From CAKSQF01 sp964569225 (lineage in GTDB: Bacteria > Bacillota > Clostridia > Oscillospirales > CAG-272): 9,000 bases of DNA. The translations under genes and the position numbers were made by a program. The notes under the pieces were generated by a model. It saw only the letters and a list, made by a program, of their open reading frames with translations. It had not been told where the DNA came from and ran no database searches. The stretch is from assembly GCA_964569225.1 (NCBI GenBank), contig CAZMTU010000100.1:1-9000 (forward strand). The letters run 5' to 3'. Below, piece by piece: positions 1 through 6,079 of this stretch. How positions within the stretch are numbered: position 1 is the first letter of the stretch; each line of letters starts with the position of its first letter.

Positions 1-24
1 AATCCTATTTGCACTTATAAATTC

Positions 25-948
25 ATGCATATTTTTAAATTAGAGCAGCTAAACTTCGAATCGTTGGAGCTTGCCCGACTGCTGTCAGGCAAGCGTACCG
101 TCATAGCACTGGGCAATTTTGACGGCGTTCATCTGGCGCACCGTCAGATTTTGGAAAATGCCGTTCAATATGCCCGTCAAACGGAAAGTATCAGCGCTGT
201 TTTTACCTTCCGGCAATCTAAAACTCCCTTCATTACCACCTTTGAAGAACGCATTGAACTGTTCAAGGCGGCAGGCATCGAAATGGTATTTGCCGCCGAT
301 TTTGCGGTGTTTCAAAAGCAAGCGCCAAAAGATTTTATCATCCAAACCCTGCAGGAAAGGCTTTTCGCCGCAGGCGTAAGCTGCGGCTTCAATTTTCATT
401 TTGGTTATATGGCGTCGGGCGATACTGCCCTGCTGCAAACGCTCTGTCGCCAAAACAGTATGATCTGCCTGATTACCGATCCGGTGCTGTCAAACGGTAT
501 TCCCATTAGTTCGACCGAGATACGCCGGCTGGTTTTGACCGGTGATATGGAGAAAGCCCGGCAAATGCTGGGCAGACCGTACGCTCTCTCCGGAACCGTT
601 CTGCACGGCCGGGCAGTAGGACGTAAAATGAACTGCCCTACCATGAACCTGTCAGTTGAACCTGGACGCCTGCTTCCTCCATTCGGCGTTTATTTTACAA
701 ACTGTAAAATAGGGAGCTTCACTTACCCTGCCGTCACTAATATAGGCACCCGACCTACCTTTGGGCTGGAGGAAATCAGCTGTGAATCCTTTCTGCTTTC
801 AGCAAGCGGGAATTTCTACAACCAAAACCTTCAGGTAGAATTGCTGCATTTTCGGCGTCCTGAACAGAAATGGGCAAACACCGACGCGCTGAAGGAAGCC
901 ATTCAAGCGGATAGTGCGGCGGCAAATGCCTATTTTCATCTGATTTAA
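25..948 (+). CDS. ribF: Bifunctional riboflavin kinase / FAD synthetase
   Basis: The enzyme phosphorylates riboflavin to FMN and then adenylylates FMN to FAD in the cytoplasm. The 307 residues are normal for the family. The N-terminal nucleotidyltransferase half shows GNFDGVHLAHR (residues 30-40, the HxGH-like adenylyl-transfer signature, here HLAH), GFNFHFGYMASGD (121-133) and ISSTEIRR (161-168, the ISST/R motif). The C-terminal kinase half shows GTVLHGRAVGR (190-200), the PTMN form of the PTxN motif (205-208), PPFGVYF (218-224) and the conserved NIGTRPTF (239-246). The ATG at 25 has no clear Shine-Dalgarno sequence. The frame stays open to the window edge, so a slightly earlier start or coupling to an upstream gene is possible. 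Frame 3 has a TAA at 18-20 that could end such a gene (truB often precedes ribF), but too little is visible to call it. The PBP5-like gene follows 76 bases later on the same strand. Confidence 0.96.
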   Translation: MHIFKLEQLNFESLELARLLSGKRTVIALGNFDGVHLAHRQILENAVQYARQTESISAVFTFRQSKTPFITTFEERIELFKAAGIEMVFAADFAVFQKQAPKDFIIQTLQERLFAAGVSCGFNFHFGYMASGDTALLQTLCRQNSMICLITDPVLSNGIPISSTEIRRLVLTGDMEKARQMLGRPYALSGTVLHGRAVGRKMNCPTMNLSVEPGRLLPPFGVYFTNCKIGSFTYPAVTNIGTRPTFGLEEISCESFLLSASGNFYNQNLQVELLHFRRPEQKWANTDALKEAIQADSAAANAYFHLI

Positions 949-1006
949 TACTGCTTTGGCGATTTTTTACGTTTTTCAGTTCATTCGCCCTATATGTAAT
1001 TTAATT

Positions 1007-1015
1007 AGAAAGGAG
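1007..1015 (+). promoter_or_regulatory. Ribosome binding site that sets a TTG start
   Basis: AGAAAGGAG at 1007-1015 lies nine bases before the TTG at 1025. No ATG or GTG in this frame is suitably placed. Starting at the earlier TTG (956) would add a 23-residue extension with no Shine-Dalgarno sequence, and it would push the signal peptide inward. The strong site and the clean signal peptide directly after 1025 argue for TTG at 1025. Confidence 0.8.
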
Positions 1016-1024
1016 TTTATTCCA

Positions 1025-2332
1025 TTGGGAAGACGTTTCCGCACATGGATTGTTTCATTGCTTTTGCCGATCCTGCTTACTTCTCTGCCGGTCTTCGCAG
1101 AGACAACATACGAATCGGTCTCCTCAGCTGCAGATCTCAGCAATACAGATGCCCTCCTGTTTTACTGTATTGATACCGAAACAGTTCTTCGAAGCAAAAA
1201 TGAAACTACCTCTGTTTATCCGGCAGCCGCTGTCAAGCTGATGACCGCTTTAGTTGCCTACGAAGCCGCAAGTGATCTGACCCAGACTGTAACGATCACA
1301 TCTGAAATGCTTACAGGCGTCAGCGGAAACCGATACGGCTATAAAACAGGCGATTCGGTCAGCTATGAAGATTTACTGAAAACCATGCTGCTGCGCAAAA
1401 GCAATGATGCAGCGCAAATACTGGCAGTTTCCCTTTTCGGAAGCGCCGATGCCTGCGTAGCTGCCATGAACCAAAAAGCCGAAGAACTGGGCATGACACA
1501 TACCCGTTTTACCAATCCCTCCGGCACTCATGATCCGTTGATGACGGTTACTGCCACCGACCTCCTGCCGCTGGCGCTGACCTTTTACAGTAATCCTACG
1601 CTGCTTAGCTGGTCGGGCTCTGATACTCTTCGATGCGACTCAATGGGCGTAAACGTTTATAATAATAATTATTTCATAAGCCGCTATTATAACGGTACCG
1701 GAACCAGTTATTTATACAGCGCAGTCAGCGGTATGATGAACGGTACGACCGATGAGGCGGGAGAGGTACTGATAACCTCTGCCGAAATAAACGGGTATAC
1801 TTATATCGTCATTTTACTGGGTGGAAAAACTGTAGAAGACAAGCCTACCTGCTATACTACCACCCGAGAATTGTTGGAAAAGGACAGTCAAAATTTTGCC
1901 TATACAAAAGTGCTTCGACAGGCGGATGCTGTGTGTGAATTGCCTGTTTCACTTGGACAGGGCGTTGATTATGCTTCGGTATTTGCCGCTGAATCATTGG
2001 AATTTTACCTGCCTAAACAGCTTGATCAATCCAAAATCACCACCGAATACAATTTAGATGTTGATACGCTGGAAGCACCTGTAAACGAGGGCATGAAGGT
2101 CGGCAGTATCAAAGTCTATTATGATGGCGCCCTGTTGGGTGAAACCGAATTGGTAATCCGAAGCAATATTTCGCGCAGCGGTACCAGTTACCGCTTGGCA
2201 CAGGCAACCGATTTTCTCAGCAGTTCCGCCTTTATCCGAACGGCATTGATTGTGATTGGATTGGTAATCGTTTACTTTATTCTCAACGCCGTTTACCGTG
2301 AACAAATCCGAAAAAAATACAAATCCCAATAA
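1025..2332 (+). CDS. S11-family D-Ala-D-Ala carboxypeptidase homologue, probably catalytically inactive
   Basis: This is a 435-residue exported protein of the PBP5/DacA fold. Residues 1-25 form a signal peptide (RR, hydrophobic core, VFA before E). A peptidase S11 domain spans roughly 35-270, a PBP5_C-like beta domain roughly 305-380 (EGMKVGSIKVYYDG), and a membrane helix roughly 406-423 with a basic tail, so the bulk sits outside the membrane. Family members trim the terminal D-Ala from peptidoglycan stem peptides. Here the SxxK tetrad reads AAVK in YPAAAVKLMTA: the nucleophile position is Ala68 (GCC, 1226-1228) while Lys71 is kept. SxN reads KSN (125-127; Lys codon 1397-1399). KTG reads MNG (238-240; from 1736). 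Surrounding scaffold such as NDAAQ and TTDEAGE is well conserved and the frame is intact. I infer a non-catalytic role, perhaps binding peptidoglycan or regulating an active paralogue. The TTG start and AGAAAGGAG site are described separately. It could share a transcript with ribF. Confidence 0.9.
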   Translation: MGRRFRTWIVSLLLPILLTSLPVFAETTYESVSSAADLSNTDALLFYCIDTETVLRSKNETTSVYPAAAVKLMTALVAYEAASDLTQTVTITSEMLTGVSGNRYGYKTGDSVSYEDLLKTMLLRKSNDAAQILAVSLFGSADACVAAMNQKAEELGMTHTRFTNPSGTHDPLMTVTATDLLPLALTFYSNPTLLSWSGSDTLRCDSMGVNVYNNNYFISRYYNGTGTSYLYSAVSGMMNGTTDEAGEVLITSAEINGYTYIVILLGGKTVEDKPTCYTTTRELLEKDSQNFAYTKVLRQADAVCELPVSLGQGVDYASVFAAESLEFYLPKQLDQSKITTEYNLDVDTLEAPVNEGMKVGSIKVYYDGALLGETELVIRSNISRSGTSYRLAQATDFLSSSAFIRTALIVIGLVIVYFILNAVYREQIRKKYKSQ

Positions 2333-2334
2333 TT

Positions 2335-2385
2335 AAAAAGAAGCTGTCGCCCGCATCGATTGGATGCGGGCGACAGCTTCTTTTT
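2335..2385. terminator. Two-way Rho-independent terminator, 23-bp perfect stem
   Basis: The left arm (2335-2357) pairs perfectly with the right arm (2363-2385) around a 5-base loop. The stem core is GC-rich (GCTGTCGCCCGCATC) and is flanked by an A-run on the left and a T-run on the right, so it can act in both directions. It separates the convergent PBP5-like gene (stop at 2330-2332) and the DUF1294 gene (stop at 2384-2386, which overlaps the arm). Confidence 0.95.
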
Positions 2386-2665
2386 ATACCTGGACGAATA
2401 AGCAAATCCATACAGCCGCAAGCTGAAAAATCAACAATAACGGAACAGTCACCGTGAATTTCAAATGCTTGGTTTTGTGCCTGAACAGCAGCATGGCGAT
2501 AAGCGCTCCCGCGCTGCCTCCTAACAAAGCGATACAAATGAGATGAGCCTCCGGAATCCGCCAACGGCGCTTTTTTGCCGCACGCTTATCAATGGCATAC
2601 ATGCCGAAAGCAAGCAGATTAACCAACAGCGCATACCCCACAAAAAACAGAGCATATAAGCGCAT
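2384..2665 (-). CDS. DUF1294 family small membrane protein
   Basis: This is a short integral membrane protein of unknown function. Counted from the ATG at 2665 it has 93 residues, the usual family length. Visible family motifs are a first helix (about 3-22), DKRAA (26-30), WRIPE (35-39), a second helix carrying GGSAGA (49-54), FRHKTKH (61-67) and a last helix (about 72-90). The start is uncertain. An in-frame ATG at 2707, four bases after the trpS stop, would add 14 residues, and 2779 would overlap trpS. None has a strong Shine-Dalgarno sequence; GGGCGG lies close before the 2665 start, and the family homology begins there. It lies just downstream of trpS and is probably co-transcribed from the T-box-controlled promoter. 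That association does not show a link to tryptophan, as DUF1294 genes occur in many contexts. Confidence 0.88.
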   Translation of the reverse strand: MRLYALFFVGYALLVNLLAFGMYAIDKRAAKKRRWRIPEAHLICIALLGGSAGALIAMLLFRHKTKHLKFTVTVPLLLIFQLAAVWICLFVQV

Positions 2666-2711
2666 AAATCCGCCCGCAGCCTCAAAAAAAAGCAGTATGT
2701 TTTTCATGCGG

Positions 2712-3722
2712 TTATCTTGCAACAAAGCCCAAACGTTTATACACCTTCCGCAAGGTAGCGTAAGCTCGCTTACCCGCATCCTCAGCGCCTTTTTTCATAA
2801 TCGATTCCAAATAAGGTTTATCACTCATCAGTTCATCAAACTTTTTTTGTATAGGCGCCAAATGATCGGCAACTGTTTCGCCCACTGCAAGCTTAAAATC
2901 TCCGTAACCCTTGCCCTCAAATTCAGTTTCAATCTGCGCATGCGTCTTTCCGGTGAAACAGGCGTAAATATTCATCAGGTTGTTGACGCCGTCCTTGCCT
3001 TCGCCGTAGCGCACAATCGTATCGGAATCGGTAACCGCCCGTTTGAATTTACGAATAATATCATCCTTTTTGTCGAGAATCGCCACATATCCATTGGGGT
3101 TAGGATCAGATTTGCTCATTTTCTTAGTGGGATCGGAAAGCGATGTGATCTTCGCACCGTCCTTCGGAATGAAGGCATCAGGGATTCGGAAGGTATCGCC
3201 GTATACACCGTTGAACCGCTCAGCGATATTGCGGGACAATTCAAGATGCTGCTTTTGGTCTATACCTACCGGCACTAAATCTGTTTGATAAAGTAGAATA
3301 TCGGCCGCCATAAGGGTAGGATAGGTGAACAGACCGGCATTTACATTGTCGGCATGCTTTGCCGACTTATCCTTGAACTGTGTCATACGTGAAAGTTCAC
3401 CGAACTGTGTGTAGCAATTCAACACCCACCCGAGTTCCGCATGGCAGGGGTTATGGGACTGAACAAAAAGGGTCGTTTTTTCGGGATCAATCCCCGCCGC
3501 AATATAAAGCGCAAGTGTTTCATAGGTACGACGTCTCAATTCAGCAGGCACCTGCCGGACAGTAATGGCATGCATATCCACCACACAGTAAATACAGTCA
3601 TATTGGTCGGCAAGCCCTACCCAATTTCTGATAGCGCCCAAGTAATTGCCGATGGTCAGCAGTCCGCTGGGCTGAACACCGGAAAAAATAATTTTTTTAG
3701 ATTCGTTTACCTGATTTTCCAT
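2712..3722 (-). CDS. trpS: Tryptophanyl-tRNA synthetase
   Basis: This class I aminoacyl-tRNA synthetase charges tRNA-Trp with tryptophan using ATP, in the cytoplasm. It has 336 residues, as expected. The HIGH-type signature is PSGLLTIGNYLGA (18-30, with TIGN in place of HIGH, common in bacterial TrpRS). KMSKS is at 201-205 within KKMSKSDPN. PVGIDQKQHLELSR (151-164) and FGELSRMTQFKDKS (107-120) are also typical. The start is the ATG at 3720-3722, preceded by AAAGGA about eight bases upstream. The frame stays open upstream to an ATG at 3953, but that stretch is the T-box leader and should not be translated. The DUF1294 gene follows closely. Expression should rise when uncharged tRNA-Trp accumulates, through the T-box. 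Confidence 0.98.
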   Translation of the reverse strand: MENQVNESKKIIFSGVQPSGLLTIGNYLGAIRNWVGLADQYDCIYCVVDMHAITVRQVPAELRRRTYETLALYIAAGIDPEKTTLFVQSHNPCHAELGWVLNCYTQFGELSRMTQFKDKSAKHADNVNAGLFTYPTLMAADILLYQTDLVPVGIDQKQHLELSRNIAERFNGVYGDTFRIPDAFIPKDGAKITSLSDPTKKMSKSDPNPNGYVAILDKKDDIIRKFKRAVTDSDTIVRYGEGKDGVNNLMNIYACFTGKTHAQIETEFEGKGYGDFKLAVGETVADHLAPIQKKFDELMSDKPYLESIMKKGAEDAGKRAYATLRKVYKRLGFVAR

Positions 3723-3756
3723 GTTTGTTTTCCTTTCTGTCTGAAAAATAATCTCT

Positions 3757-3790
3757 AAAACAAAAACCCCCTGACAAAAACTGTCAAGGG
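3757..3790 (-). terminator. T-box attenuator terminator before trpS
   Basis: Read on the minus strand, CCCTTGACA pairs with TGTCAGGGG (one G-T pair) around a short loop, within 3767-3790. A T-rich run follows (complement of 3757-3766). The 5' arm overlaps the CCCTT that can instead pair with the AAGG of the T-box sequence, as expected of the terminator/antiterminator switch. Confidence 0.9.
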
Positions 3791-3968
3791 CGAATTTCTC
3801 CGCGGTGCCACCTTGTTTCGAAGCTTTATTTTCCGTTTCAATTTCAGCTCCGCACTTTCGCTTGTGAACCTCAGATGCCCAGCGAATCCAGAACCGTCTG
3901 CCGGTTTCCACCCTCCCGGCTCTCTGGTTGACGGCGCGCCTGTCATCCATCATCTTCTGCGGTTGTTT
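3767..3968 (-). promoter_or_regulatory. T-box riboswitch (tryptophan) controlling trpS
   Basis: This RNA leader binds uncharged tRNA and blocks termination so that trpS is transcribed. The T-box sequence AAGGTGGCACCGCGG is the complement of 3800-3814 and its bulge accepts the tRNA acceptor end. Further upstream, the AGAGAG element of Stem I is at 3925-3920 and is followed by GGGTGGAAACC-like distal sequence. AGATG (3955-3951) can pair with CATCT (3877-3873) to close lower Stem I. Just before that 3' strand is TGG (3881-3879), the likely specifier codon for Trp, which matches the downstream gene. A second TGG at 3890-3888 is a less well placed candidate. The leader is about 200 bases, measured from the predicted start near 3968. 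The exact fold was not computed. Confidence 0.93.
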
Positions 3969-3974
3969 TCATTT

Positions 3975-4004
3975 ATTGTAACACAGATATGCGAACGCTG
4001 TCAA
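3975..4004 (-). promoter_or_regulatory. Promoter of the T-box/trpS transcript
   Basis: On the minus strand there is a perfect -35 TTGACA (3999-4004), an 18-base spacer and a -10 TACAAT (3975-3980) preceded by TGT, which gives an extended -10 (TGTTACAAT). Transcription should start near 3968, a few bases before Stem I of the T-box. This looks like a strong housekeeping sigma-A type promoter. Confidence 0.85.
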
Positions 4005-4129
4005 GCATTTTTTTATTTTTTTGTTATCCTAATCAGTATATCTCTTTTCTTCCGGTTTTTGTTTAGACCGCATTCAAAATATATTTACATCCTTTTCGGC
4101 ATGTTTTTATGGGAAAGCGAGAAAAAAAC

Positions 4130-4158
4130 TTGAAAATCTGAATAAACTGTGTTAAAAT
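4130..4158 (+). promoter_or_regulatory. Promoter of the 4193-6008 gene group
   Basis: The -35 is TTGAAA (4130-4135), the spacer 17 bases, and the -10 TAAAAT (4153-4158) with a preceding TGT (extended -10). The predicted start is near 4165, which gives a short leader before the ATG at 4193. Between this site and the divergent trpS promoter (4005-4129) is AT-rich spacer in which I see no gene. Confidence 0.8.
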
Positions 4159-4192
4159 ATAGAAAAATCCCAAATTGAAAGGGTTTAAAGCC

Positions 4193-4954
4193 ATGGAATA
4201 TGATTACTACCCGGAAGAATATTATACCGGGCGAAAAAAGAAAAAAGGAAAGCTTGGAAAAAGCATTAAATGGATCGCCATTTTATTAATTATAGCCGTC
4301 TATTTACTGCTCATTTTCCGAATTTATATTAAATCAGACACCAAAACCGCCAAGCAATTTGTTTGGACCGCAGACACCGTTGCCGCCTATGAATTGGACG
4401 CTTCCGCATTTGCCGCTTTTACACAAAGCAGTTCTTACACCAAATACGATCCGGATACGGAAGAAACCTTTCGCTATTCCTATGACACTTATTCAGGGAG
4501 CGATGACAAGCACACTCACGACGGTCAGTTTCATACCAGTCAATTTATTTATGTTCCCGCCTCCTCGGAATTTCAAATCACGCTGCGCTATAACCGAGAA
4601 GCAGTGACCGAACTGCTTGCCACCTACGGTCTGACCGAAGCCCCGGCAGGCGAGCTTTTCCTTTTTGCTTTGACCGACGGCATTCAGTATTATACCGACT
4701 ATACCTTTCTTACTGACAGCCGTTTCACCTATGAATACCGCCGGTTGGTATTTTCCGGTATCAACCTCGAATCAGTGCACCAAATGTGGTTGGAAATCTA
4801 TTATGTGGGAGATGTACGCAAAAGCAGTTCCTATCAGTCAATGACCGTTTATTTGTCCGATATTCCGATGGAAGCATATTCCCTCAAAAAAGCCTTGCCC
4901 GCCAAGCAAAGCGATTCCCTTAAAACACCGCCCTACGTCATCTATGGGGATTGA
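4193..4954 (+). CDS. Tyr-rich single-pass membrane protein, unknown function
   Basis: I do not recognise a family. The 253 residues comprise a short cytoplasmic N-terminus with an acidic, Tyr-rich patch (EYDYYPEEYY, 2-11) and a basic patch (RKKKKGK, 14-20), one membrane helix (about 26-44), and an external domain of roughly 200 residues. The external part has alternating polar/aromatic stretches suggestive of beta structure (for example FQITLRY and MWLEIYYVGD) and contains no Cys. The ATG at 4193 is chosen over a TTG at 4175 because AAAGGG (4178-4183) sits nine bases before it, and the TTG would lie only about ten bases after the predicted transcript start with no ribosome site. It is first in a plus-strand group with the Cys-rich protein at 5015, 60 bases on. 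Basic residues before the helix predict an N-in orientation. A signal-anchor surface protein is the safest description. Confidence 0.85.
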   Translation: MEYDYYPEEYYTGRKKKKGKLGKSIKWIAILLIIAVYLLLIFRIYIKSDTKTAKQFVWTADTVAAYELDASAFAAFTQSSSYTKYDPDTEETFRYSYDTYSGSDDKHTHDGQFHTSQFIYVPASSEFQITLRYNREAVTELLATYGLTEAPAGELFLFALTDGIQYYTDYTFLTDSRFTYEYRRLVFSGINLESVHQMWLEIYYVGDVRKSSSYQSMTVYLSDIPMEAYSLKKALPAKQSDSLKTPPYVIYGD

Positions 4955-5014
4955 CCGGCGCCTGCTATTTATTATTGAAAGAAAGAGCCGCCTTACAGCG
5001 GCACAGGAGAAATT

Positions 5015-5674
5015 ATGCTGCTTACCGAAAAAGAAACCACCATTGCCTATCGCTGCCCCCACTGCGGCGCCAGTATTTTCAGCATGGTAGGAATTTTTTC
5101 CCTATCAGGCGACCTAATGAAGCTGAAATGCAGCTGCGGAGAAAGCGAACTGACAATTCAGCGTACCGCAGATCAAAAAATACGGTTATCAGTTCCCTGC
5201 ATTGCCTGCGTTAAACCTCACATGTATACGTTGGGTCAGAATACCTTCTTTCGCCGGAAGGGGGATGTATTCCGGCTCCCTTGCTCTTATACAGGTCTTG
5301 ACCTTTGCTTCATAGGCGGAAAAGAGGACGTGGCGGAAGCGATCCAAAAAGCAAACGACGAGCTGCTTGCACTCATGCAGGAAGCGGGACTGGAGGATAT
5401 GGAGGCGCTTCATGCCGGCGATGAAATGCTCTCTGAACGCGAAACAGATCCGCAGGTAGCAGATATCGTACGCTATACCATTGCTGAGCTGAATGAAGAA
5501 GGTAAAATACACTGCAAATGCCAGAACAACGCCATTGCTCATTACAATTTTCATCTTCATGACGGGAAAGTCACCATATTTTGCGAAGAATGTGAAGCAT
5601 CTCTTACACTTCCCATGACAGGCGTCAGTACGGCGGAAGCATTCATCCTTCGGGACAGTCTGACGCTGCAGTAG
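5015..5674 (+). CDS. Zinc-ribbon-like protein with mirrored Cys modules, unknown function
   Basis: This is a 219-residue soluble protein with no signal peptide or membrane helix; I do not recognise a named family. The N-terminal module has CPHC (Cys14, Cys17) and CSC (Cys39, Cys41), which together can bind one zinc. CIAC (Cys62, Cys65) with His69 follows, then Cys90 and Cys98. A probably helical, acidic stretch spans about 103-162. The C-terminal module has CKC (Cys167, Cys169) and CEEC (Cys190, Cys193), the reverse order of the first module. In each, about 20 residues of beta-like sequence separate the pairs, as in zinc ribbons. The start is supported by AGGAG (5005-5009) five bases upstream. 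A small GC hairpin (4987-5002) lies just before it. It is probably co-transcribed with the membrane protein at 4193. Nucleic-acid or protein binding is possible but not shown. Confidence 0.87.
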   Translation: MLLTEKETTIAYRCPHCGASIFSMVGIFSLSGDLMKLKCSCGESELTIQRTADQKIRLSVPCIACVKPHMYTLGQNTFFRRKGDVFRLPCSYTGLDLCFIGGKEDVAEAIQKANDELLALMQEAGLEDMEALHAGDEMLSERETDPQVADIVRYTIAELNEEGKIHCKCQNNAIAHYNFHLHDGKVTIFCEECEASLTLPMTGVSTAEAFILRDSLTLQ

Positions 5675-5813
5675 CTGCTCATATCGATCGGCCACCTTAA
5701 AAGGACCTTCAAAAAATCTTTTGCAAAAGATGAACTCATTTGATCCTTCCACATATGATGGTAAAGGAGAGCGAAAGCCCTCACGATTATCAAATAAAAG
5801 GGAGAATAAAAAT
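5675..5813 (+). other. Gene-free leader with three possible hairpins
   Basis: This 139-base gap contains a perfect 16-base palindrome ATCTTTTGCAAAAGAT (5716-5731). It also has a stem CCTTCCA / TGG-TA-AAGG (5745-5767) and a GAAA-loop hairpin GAGAGC/GCCCTC with one A-C mismatch (5767-5782). I matched it to no known riboswitch and found no convincing promoter or terminator. It may be the 5' leader of the small Cys-rich gene or simply an intercistronic region. Confidence 0.4.
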
Positions 5814-6008
5814 ATGGGTTGCTTCTGCAATATTTTTGAAAATTCAACTATTTGGCTGATTATCATCGCTTTGATTCTGCTTTTCTTCTTCTGCGGTAAC
5901 GATAGCTGCGGATGCGGGTGCAACAATGGCTACAACACCCTCAGCAATGGCGGCTGCGGATGCGGCAGCTACAACAACAACAGCGGCTGTGGCTGCGGCT
6001 GCAACTAA
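5814..6008 (+). CDS. Small Cys-Gly-rich membrane peptide
   Basis: The 64-residue product has 11 Cys. MGCFCN opens the chain (Cys3, Cys5), a single membrane helix covers about 13-27 (IWLIIIALILLFFFC), and the tail carries CGCGC (32-36), CGC (48-50) and CGCGC (59-63) separated by Asn/Gly/Ser/Tyr linkers. The start is ATG 5814 because GGGAG (5800-5804) lies nine bases before it; an upstream extension of the frame to 5721 has no such site. Short proteins of this pattern occur in Clostridia, sometimes with the automatic name 'chorion class high-cysteine' protein; that name is from memory and carries no function. Metal binding or a disulfide-linked envelope or spore-coat layer are possibilities only. 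A strong terminator follows immediately, so this ends the plus-strand group. Confidence 0.82.
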   Translation: MGCFCNIFENSTIWLIIIALILLFFFCGNDSCGCGCNNGYNTLSNGGCGCGSYNNNSGCGCGCN

Positions 6009-6048
6009 TTTGACCGGTCAGATTGCCTCCGGATCATAAATTAAAGGT

Positions 6049-6079
6049 AGGAGAGAACCAATCGGTTCTCTCCTTTTTT
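6049..6079. terminator. Two-way terminator between convergent genes
   Basis: AGGAGAGAACC (6049-6059), loop AATC, GGTTCTCTCCT (6064-6074): an 11-bp perfect stem. On the plus strand it runs into a six-T run (6074-6079) and ends the Cys-rich peptide transcript. On the minus strand the tail is weaker (TACCTTTAATTT) but may still end the GH3 transcript, whose stop codon overlaps the T-run. Confidence 0.92.

Noticed and set aside
956..1024. Upstream TTG start for the PBP5-like gene
   Set aside because: There is no ribosome site, and the extension would bury the signal peptide; TTG at 1025 has AGAAAGGAG before it.
2592..3278. Plus-strand open frame of 228 codons
   Set aside because: It lies wholly antisense to trpS and DUF1294, both of which have clear family motifs; its translation has no recognisable domain.
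3723..3953. N-terminal extension of trpS by 77 codons
   Set aside because: This stretch is the T-box RNA leader; the family homology and the AAAGGA ribosome site point to the start at 3722.
3813..4133. Plus-strand open frame of 106 codons across the T-box region
   Set aside because: It covers the antisense of the T-box leader and the trpS promoter and looks like a low-complexity Phe-rich translation.
5752..5759. CATATGAT as a sporulation sigma-E type -10 box
   Set aside because: It matches the -10 only in part, and no fitting -35 is found about 14 bases upstream.
5189..5926. Minus-strand open frame of 245 codons
   Set aside because: It is antisense to the Zn-ribbon-like gene and the start of the Cys-Gly peptide gene. 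It lacks a recognisable domain, and the plus-strand genes have ribosome sites and a terminator.
5890..6008. Possible tandem DNA repeat or CRISPR-like array
   Set aside because: The repetition comes from Cys-Gly codons of a coding region, with varied codons and uneven linkers; there are no regular spacers.
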